In this document: positions 58,827-64,000 of the stretch, piece by piece | Position numbering within the stretch: the stretch's first letter is position 1 | How the letters are laid out: each line of letters opens with the position of its first letter | Source: Mangrovibacterium marinum | GTDB lineage: Bacteria; Bacteroidota; Bacteroidia; Bacteroidales; Prolixibacteraceae | DNA length: 64,000 nucleotides | Reading direction: 5' to 3' | Assembly: GCF_003046625.1 (NCBI RefSeq) | Contig: NZ_QAAD01000018.1 | Coordinates: 1 to 64,000 of the forward strand | Notes under the pieces: model-generated | The model's database searches: none | Told to the model about the DNA's origin: nothing | What the model saw: the letters and a program-made list of their open reading frames with translations, nothing else | Position numbers and translations under genes: made by a program

Positions 58827-61800
58827 ATGACAAAGAGTAGAAATACATACCGCAAGCCTGAGCTCTTCGGAAAAGCGATGAAGATCGTTTTTCTGGCGGG
58901 GATTTTTTGCCTGATGTCAATGCTGGCGGGTAATTCCGTCTTGGCTGCCGGGATGGCGCTGCCCGCCAATATCGAGGCGGTTGCCAGTCAGGATTGGAGC
59001 GATGCCACTAGCTGGAGTCCGCAGGGGGTGCCGACTTTGGATGACGATGTGATCATTCGAGCCGGACAAACGATCACCATCCGAGGAACGGCCAACTGTC
59101 GCAGCCTGACTGTTGAGGTCGGTGCCAGCCTCATCCTGGAGCCGACAGCCAGCCTGACCATTGCCGGCAACCTGACGGTCAATGGTACCTGGTCCGATCA
59201 GGGAATAACCCGCCTGACCGGTGCCGGAAGTTCCGTTGGGGGAGCATCATCCCTGCTATTTAATCATTTGCAGATCGATGTCGCAGGTGGAATCACGTCG
59301 GTGGTTACGTTGAATGCTGCGGTTAGCGCCAACAGCTTGAGCATACAGTCGGGACTCTTGGAGCTGAAGGCCGATCTGGTGGTGACCGGAAGCTACAGTC
59401 AAACGGCCAATGTCAGCGGATTGCTTCTGCACGACAATTCACTGACGCTTCCGGTAAGTGGTAGTGCGCTCACCGTCGATCTTTACGACTCGAATAGCGC
59501 CCAGTCGACCATGGCTTTTTCGGAGATCCAACAGGAATCGGGCAGTGGCTCCATTCGCCTGGCAATGCATGAACAACAGCATCCGAACGACGATAATACC
59601 ACCAATTATATGAACCGCTACTGGGAGATCAGTACCGAAGGGCTAACGCGCTATGATCTTATTGCGATGTATCCCCAAACGGTGTTCGTGCCCGATCTTG
59701 CTGTTCGCAGCAACCTGGTGCCCGCCCATTGGGATGGAGCCAGATGGACGCCCCTGACCGCTTCTGTAGGTGTCGGGCGATCGAGCTTGTTGCTGGATAA
59801 TGTAAGCTATTCTGACCTATCGCTGGCAGCCATTGCCGATATTCGGCCAACTGCCACGATATCGGGCGATGATACGATATGTAAAGGATCGACCGGGAAT
59901 CTGTCTGTCGCACTGACAGGAACCGGACCTTGGAATCTCGTGTACTCAAACGGGACAGAGGAACGCCATGTTGATGGGATTGCTGCTTCACCTTATAATT
60001 TTACGGACAATCCTGCGGTTACGACCACCTACACCTTGGTTTCGGTAACGGATGCTTCCGGAGTAACGGTCAACTTGGCGGATAGCCATCAGTTAACCGT
60101 TGAAGAGTTGCAGTTGATTTTACCTGCTGACGAGCCCGTCGTATGTAGTGGTGAACCATTTCGTCTGGAACCTGCATTTACTGCTGAAGACGTTTCATTT
60201 AGCTGGTCCCGATCAGAAGTTGCCGGAATTTCCAATGTGGCTTCTTCCGGCAGTGGGTCGGCAATAATAGAGCAGCTAACCAATACTGGTTCGAATCCGG
60301 TTACCGTTGTTTACAGTCTGGTTGTGTCGACAGCTTCCGGTTGTAGCGAAACCTTCACTTACCCTGTCGTTGTCAACCCGTCGATCGATTTTAGTTTTAC
60401 CGTGCGCAATCAAGCCGGTGCAGACACGCTCCGCTATTGCGAATTCGACGATGTCTATGTAACGGTTGACCAGCCGGAGGCCTGGAGATATGAACTGGAA
60501 TATCGGGATGGAACTTATGATGCAACAGGCCCGGAAATTTATCAGGATACACCCGGAAATTTCCGCGTGCAGATGATTGCCGGTGTGCAAACCTTGCGAT
60601 TAACGGCCTATTCAACTGATGGAAGTTGTAGTTTGAGTGAAGATATTCCGATTAAAGTGTTTGGCAATCCGGTTATCGGAATTTCCTTAAACTGTACCGA
60701 ACGTTCCTTAAAAATGCGGGGTACTTTGGATGGTGATCTCAACAATCCGTTGAATTTCACCGGTGAAGATGTTGGGTATATTGAATATTCTTACGATAAT
60801 GGTGCGAGCTGGACAACGGTGGATGAAGCCGGCCCCGGTTTGCCTTTCGGTCCGGTTACGGTATACGCCCGAAATAGTGCCTCCCCCGGTTGCTACACGT
60901 TGATTACCGCCGATATGGGACTGGGCTTTGTGAACTCGGCCGATGTGGAGATTTGTCAGGGGCAGCCTCACTTACCATTTAGCGCAGAGGCCACCTGTTT
61001 CGACTGGTTGGATGAACCTCACGTGAAAGACCTAGCCCCGCAAGAAGATCAAATCTATGTGGTTACGAAAAAAGACATCACCTATGAGGCGGATGTTGAG
61101 GTGGCTTATGCGGTGACCGATATTTTTATCGTCGACGAAGACGATCCGGTTTTGGCATTTAACGATAACAACAGTAGTAAAAGTAAATTCAGCTATTCAA
61201 TATACGAGTACCCTTTCGATCCGGCCAAACCGGCTCAGGGCTTTGTGCGGTTTATCGATGTTGGCGAAGCGAAATCCACGGCAGTTATCGTTCTGGATCC
61301 CGATAAATATTACCAGATGGTGGTAAACGATTATGATATTACCTCCGACAATACGGTCAATTTTCAGTTTAATAAGAGCAATAAGGCCAAGTTCATCAAT
61401 GCCATCAATAATGATGTTAGCTGGTATGATGAAGATATGAATTTTATTACCACTGGAAGTGAGTTCGATCCGGTCGAAGAAGGCATTATTCCAGATGTCA
61501 CAACTCCCGGCGAGTGGATCTTTTATGTAGGCTGTGCCAATACCGAGTCCTGTATGCAGGAGGTGCGGTACGTTATTAATCCCTATCCGGTAACATCAAC
61601 CGCTGGCGATCTGGTTTATTGTTCGTCGGAACAGACCGATATTCGCTTAAGTAGCGTGGATGCGCTGCATGAAGAGCCGATCGATCCCAATAAGGTCAAT
61701 TATAGCTGGACTGCTGTTATTCGCGACAGCAATCCGGATGTTCAGATTAGCCGGACGAGCTGTGAGGGTTCTTGCGGATCGGTCATTCGCGAAACGGTAC

Positions 61801-62894
61801 AAAATACCGGTACTACAACCGGCTATATCGATTTTACGGTTAGCCCGTCTTCGGGCAGCTGTGTGGGCGAGCCACTTCACTTTACGGTGGTCGTGGAGCC
61901 CATGCCGCAATTTACAATCGTTGATAACAACGGTTTGCTTTGTCCCGATAACGCGCAGATGTTGCTGGTGATCGATCCGGATAATTCATCGGCAATCAGT
62001 GGACTTTCTTTTGAATGGTCGCGCGATAATCTGGATTACATCCCCGGCAATGTGGCAGCAACAGGAACCGGCGATGCCACAGGCTTTGATATTAGCGGAC
62101 AGCTCGTGAGCCTGATCCCTAACTCGGTACAGAAAACGGCGTTCACCGTGAATGCTTTGGTGAACGACCATCTGTGTGCAACAGAGCTGGCCACAGTGCA
62201 GCTTGGCGACACCGTAGCTCCTGATTTTGACTGCCCTAAAAATCTGGAACTGAAGTGCTACGAAGAAATCCCGGAGCCCTCGCCCGAGGCGCTGGGGGCA
62301 ACCGACAACTGTACCGCCCCGGAGGAGATCAACATTCAGATTAACGACCAGCTTATTGGCGCATCAGTCTGCGATGACTATATCCTGCGCACTTATCGCG
62401 CTACCGACTTTGCCGGTAATTATACCGAATGCCAACAGAAAATTACAGTAGATGATAACACCGCTCCGGTTTTGCAGCCCGTTCCCATTCATACTTATTG
62501 TGTGGATCGGCTCAAAGACTTCTTCGTGTCGGGTGGAGAGCTTGTCTTTGCCTACTCTGATTATTACCGATTTCAGGCAGGGAGCACGGATCTTGATCTG
62601 AACCCAACGGCTTATTTCTCCGATAATTGTACGTCGGCGGACGATCTGGCTCTTCACTGGACGATTGTCGATGATCATGGCGATCCGATCAAGGACGCGG
62701 ACGGAAATCTTCTGGACGATGAAACTGGTCAGCCAAGTGAATTGAGCGCTGATATCCTTTTTGTGAACGAAGGGCAGCAAAACAGATATTTCACCATTCG
62801 TTACTGGCTCGAGGATTCGTGTGGTAATATGTCCGAGGTCAGGGATGGAGTGATCGAAATTGTAGCTCGTCCGGAGATAGAACTGCGGTATTAG
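58827..62894 (+). CDS. Giant Ig/HYR-like surface protein
   Basis: 1355 residues from ATG MTKSRNTYRKPELFG; a GTG at 58782 and an ATG at 58878 (MKIVFLAG) are alternatives. A long signal-type N-terminus with hydrophobic core IVFLAGIFCLMSMLAG. N-terminal G8/parallel-beta-like region (about 45-130, DWSDATSWSPQGVPTLDDDVIIRAG). Then repeated Ig/PKD-like domains from about 340 with ICKGSTGNLSVALTGTGPWN, CSGEPFRLEPAFTAEDVSFSW and similar, and HYR-like modules near 1140-1230 (APDFDCPKNLELKC, ATDFAGNYTECQQKITVDDNTAPV). No C-terminal sorting domain is visible. It resembles Bacteroidota surface adhesins; next gene is another secreted protein. Confidence 0.85.
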   Translation: MTKSRNTYRKPELFGKAMKIVFLAGIFCLMSMLAGNSVLAAGMALPANIEAVASQDWSDATSWSPQGVPTLDDDVIIRAGQTITIRGTANCRSLTVEVGASLILEPTASLTIAGNLTVNGTWSDQGITRLTGAGSSVGGASSLLFNHLQIDVAGGITSVVTLNAAVSANSLSIQSGLLELKADLVVTGSYSQTANVSGLLLHDNSLTLPVSGSALTVDLYDSNSAQSTMAFSEIQQESGSGSIRLAMHEQQHPNDDNTTNYMNRYWEISTEGLTRYDLIAMYPQTVFVPDLAVRSNLVPAHWDGARWTPLTASVGVGRSSLLLDNVSYSDLSLAAIADIRPTATISGDDTICKGSTGNLSVALTGTGPWNLVYSNGTEERHVDGIAASPYNFTDNPAVTTTYTLVSVTDASGVTVNLADSHQLTVEELQLILPADEPVVCSGEPFRLEPAFTAEDVSFSWSRSEVAGISNVASSGSGSAIIEQLTNTGSNPVTVVYSLVVSTASGCSETFTYPVVVNPSIDFSFTVRNQAGADTLRYCEFDDVYVTVDQPEAWRYELEYRDGTYDATGPEIYQDTPGNFRVQMIAGVQTLRLTAYSTDGSCSLSEDIPIKVFGNPVIGISLNCTERSLKMRGTLDGDLNNPLNFTGEDVGYIEYSYDNGASWTTVDEAGPGLPFGPVTVYARNSASPGCYTLITADMGLGFVNSADVEICQGQPHLPFSAEATCFDWLDEPHVKDLAPQEDQIYVVTKKDITYEADVEVAYAVTDIFIVDEDDPVLAFNDNNSSKSKFSYSIYEYPFDPAKPAQGFVRFIDVGEAKSTAVIVLDPDKYYQMVVNDYDITSDNTVNFQFNKSNKAKFINAINNDVSWYDEDMNFITTGSEFDPVEEGIIPDVTTPGEWIFYVGCANTESCMQEVRYVINPYPVTSTAGDLVYCSSEQTDIRLSSVDALHEEPIDPNKVNYSWTAVIRDSNPDVQISRTSCEGSCGSVIRETVQNTGTTTGYIDFTVSPSSGSCVGEPLHFTVVVEPMPQFTIVDNNGLLCPDNAQMLLVIDPDNSSAISGLSFEWSRDNLDYIPGNVAATGTGDATGFDISGQLVSLIPNSVQKTAFTVNALVNDHLCATELATVQLGDTVAPDFDCPKNLELKCYEEIPEPSPEALGATDNCTAPEEINIQINDQLIGASVCDDYILRTYRATDFAGNYTECQQKITVDDNTAPVLQPVPIHTYCVDRLKDFFVSGGELVFAYSDYYRFQAGSTDLDLNPTAYFSDNCTSADDLALHWTIVDDHGDPIKDADGNLLDDETGQPSELSADILFVNEGQQNRYFTIRYWLEDSCGNMSEVRDGVIEIVARPEIELRY

Positions 62895-62952
62895 GATTTG
62901 AATCGAAAATTAGAAGAAAGAAAATAAAGTTTAACCGAATTTCTAACAAAAA

Positions 62953-64000
62953 ATGATTATGAAAAAGCAACTTTTAACCCTCGGTCTTTTCCTGCTGGCA
63001 GCAGTTGCAGGAATAAACGAATCAAATGCCCAGAAAGCAGTAACCTGGTCGAAACCAACGAAATTGGACTGTACGACTGATGAGTTGCATCCGGTGGCCG
63101 GTAAGGAGTACACCTACGAAGCGGAAGCAAATGACCCGACTGGTGATGGTAAGTGGCGTTTTTGGGCCACAAAAGATCCCAATTTCATCGATAACGGCCA
63201 GTTTAACGTTGATAAAGCCCTTGAGGAGGGTGCGGATGGCTTGCTTAAAGCTTCTGATGACTACAACGTCGAAATCGATCCTGATGATGTTAACGTGAAT
63301 ACCGACGGGACAGTCCAAATTTCCTGGACTTCCGGTTTATTAAACTCGATCATCAATACCGACGACAGTTTGTATGTGGTGGCTTACTACGAGAATGCTG
63401 CAGGTTGCACCGACCAGGCGAATGTGTGGCTGATCGATCCGAAAAACTACTTTACGGTCGATATTATTGCGATGGATCCGGCAAAACCAGCTGATTCCCA
63501 AGATGATTACGGCGTTACGCCAACGACTTGTGTGGATTACATTGAATCGATGAAAATGCGAAGTGGCAAGCTGGTTTACGACTATGGCGATAACTACCTT
63601 TATTTCGAGTTTATCGCGGCCAATTTTACCGATTACTGGATTCCTGAGTTTCGTTTAGATGGATTGAACGCTGTTCAGGGTGTTGAGTACGAATATACTT
63701 ACGCGCTGCCGGGGAGCTGGAATGCTACAACAGTATGGTCGCCATTGGTTTCCGGAACCACTCATATTGAGCCCGACGGTACGTATACCGATGCCGGTGT
63801 TTCGGTGTTTGTTCGTGTGAAAGTGGATCACAACACCTATGAAACCCTGAACGCTCAAACCCTGACCATGTACCTGGATGGTAAATTGGCGGATGGTATG
63901 TATGATACAGTCAATGAGACCTGTACCGATCCAAAGGCTGCTGATGAAGGCGACTCGGCTTCAACAACCATTACACCACGACCGGAAAATACAGATACCG
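62953..64000 (+). CDS. Secreted protein, partial (runs off the window end)
   Basis: Open from ATG (MIMKKQLLTLGLF; a second ATG follows six bases later) for 349 codons to the window edge without a stop. Signal peptide about 1-27 (AAVAGINESNAQ). The mature part is acidic and beta-rich (WRFWATKDPNFIDNG, LYVVAYYENAAGCTDQANVW, FEFIAANFTDYWIPEF, VEYEYTYALPGSWN), with Ig/PKD-like character similar to the upstream giant protein. It starts 58 bp after that gene and is probably cotranscribed with it. Family not recognised; its C-terminus, where a sorting signal would be, is outside the window. Confidence 0.85.
   Translation, partial: MIMKKQLLTLGLFLLAAVAGINESNAQKAVTWSKPTKLDCTTDELHPVAGKEYTYEAEANDPTGDGKWRFWATKDPNFIDNGQFNVDKALEEGADGLLKASDDYNVEIDPDDVNVNTDGTVQISWTSGLLNSIINTDDSLYVVAYYENAAGCTDQANVWLIDPKNYFTVDIIAMDPAKPADSQDDYGVTPTTCVDYIESMKMRSGKLVYDYGDNYLYFEFIAANFTDYWIPEFRLDGLNAVQGVEYEYTYALPGSWNATTVWSPLVSGTTHIEPDGTYTDAGVSVFVRVKVDHNTYETLNAQTLTMYLDGKLADGMYDTVNETCTDPKAADEGDSASTTITPRPENTDT

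Overview
The window looks like chromosomal DNA of a member of the Bacteroidota, probably class Bacteroidia and something like the Marinilabiliales/Prolixibacteraceae. The basis is two SusC/SusD pairs with a hybrid two-component system (HTCS), lipoprotein signals ending in Cys, -7 promoter elements of the TAnnTTTG type, and a carotenoid cluster with CruF- and CrtW-type enzymes. The lineage below phylum is inference. There is no rRNA, prophage, transposase or CRISPR array.

Layout. 1-1.08 kb: repeat mosaic. 1.08-22.7 kb: a polysaccharide utilization locus (PUL). On the minus strand it runs GH16, SusC, SusD, SusC, SusD, discoidin-type lipoprotein, GH105 and DUF2264. The HTCS regulator and a GH43-like lipoprotein lie divergently on the plus strand. 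The GH16 + GH43 (exo-galactanase-like) + GH105 + DUF2264 set suggests a branched acidic glycan such as type II arabinogalactan. 22.8-24 kb: a TPR protein and a small Cys-rich protein. 24.7-29.5 kb: formate module (focA, pflA, pflB) and a small CxxC protein. 29.9-38 kb: complete histidine degradation operon (hutH, hutI, hutU, N-formylglutamate deformylase, hutF) with a divergent LysR regulator. 38.2-44.8 kb: sialidase-fold lipoprotein, two identical tRNA-Gln genes with clear promoters and terminators, a helical-repeat protein, a Nudix hydrolase, a membrane protein, a YhcH-family protein, a TPR histidine kinase and an orphan. 45.9-52.5 kb: carotenoid genes (lycopene cyclase, crtB and crtI on minus; crtD-like, cruF, crtW and an unknown gene, translationally coupled, on plus). 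53.1-57.5 kb: glycosyltransferase, metallophosphoesterase, cyclophilin lipoprotein, small beta-barrel protein, thiol peroxidase. 58.8-64 kb: a giant Ig/HYR-like surface protein and a second secreted protein that runs off the window end.

The most unusual content is between the genes. Eight copies of a ~47-bp hairpin core (arms GTCCTTGTT/AACAAGGAC) each border an array of a 7-bp unit (ACTGGTT or GCTGGTT, about 1 to 16 copies). The cores sit inside longer mosaics that also carry GTCNTGA and TCAAGCC heptads, ATCC octads and several fixed modules in the same order. Two tandem copies at the window start differ by exactly seven heptads in one array and one heptad-length in another, which indicates slippage or recombination by whole units. 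A second, unrelated-looking family consists of two ~199-bp MITE-like elements with ~20-bp terminal inverted repeats. One of these lies between pflB and pflA.

How the genes fit together: the PUL would be switched on by the HTCS, perhaps through 21-bp-phased direct repeats between it and GH16. Histidine degradation via HutF and the deformylase releases formate, as does pyruvate formate-lyase, and FocA next door can move formate across the membrane. The carotenoid genes together predict a 1'-hydroxylated, 4-keto monocyclic carotenoid of the deoxyflexixanthin type.
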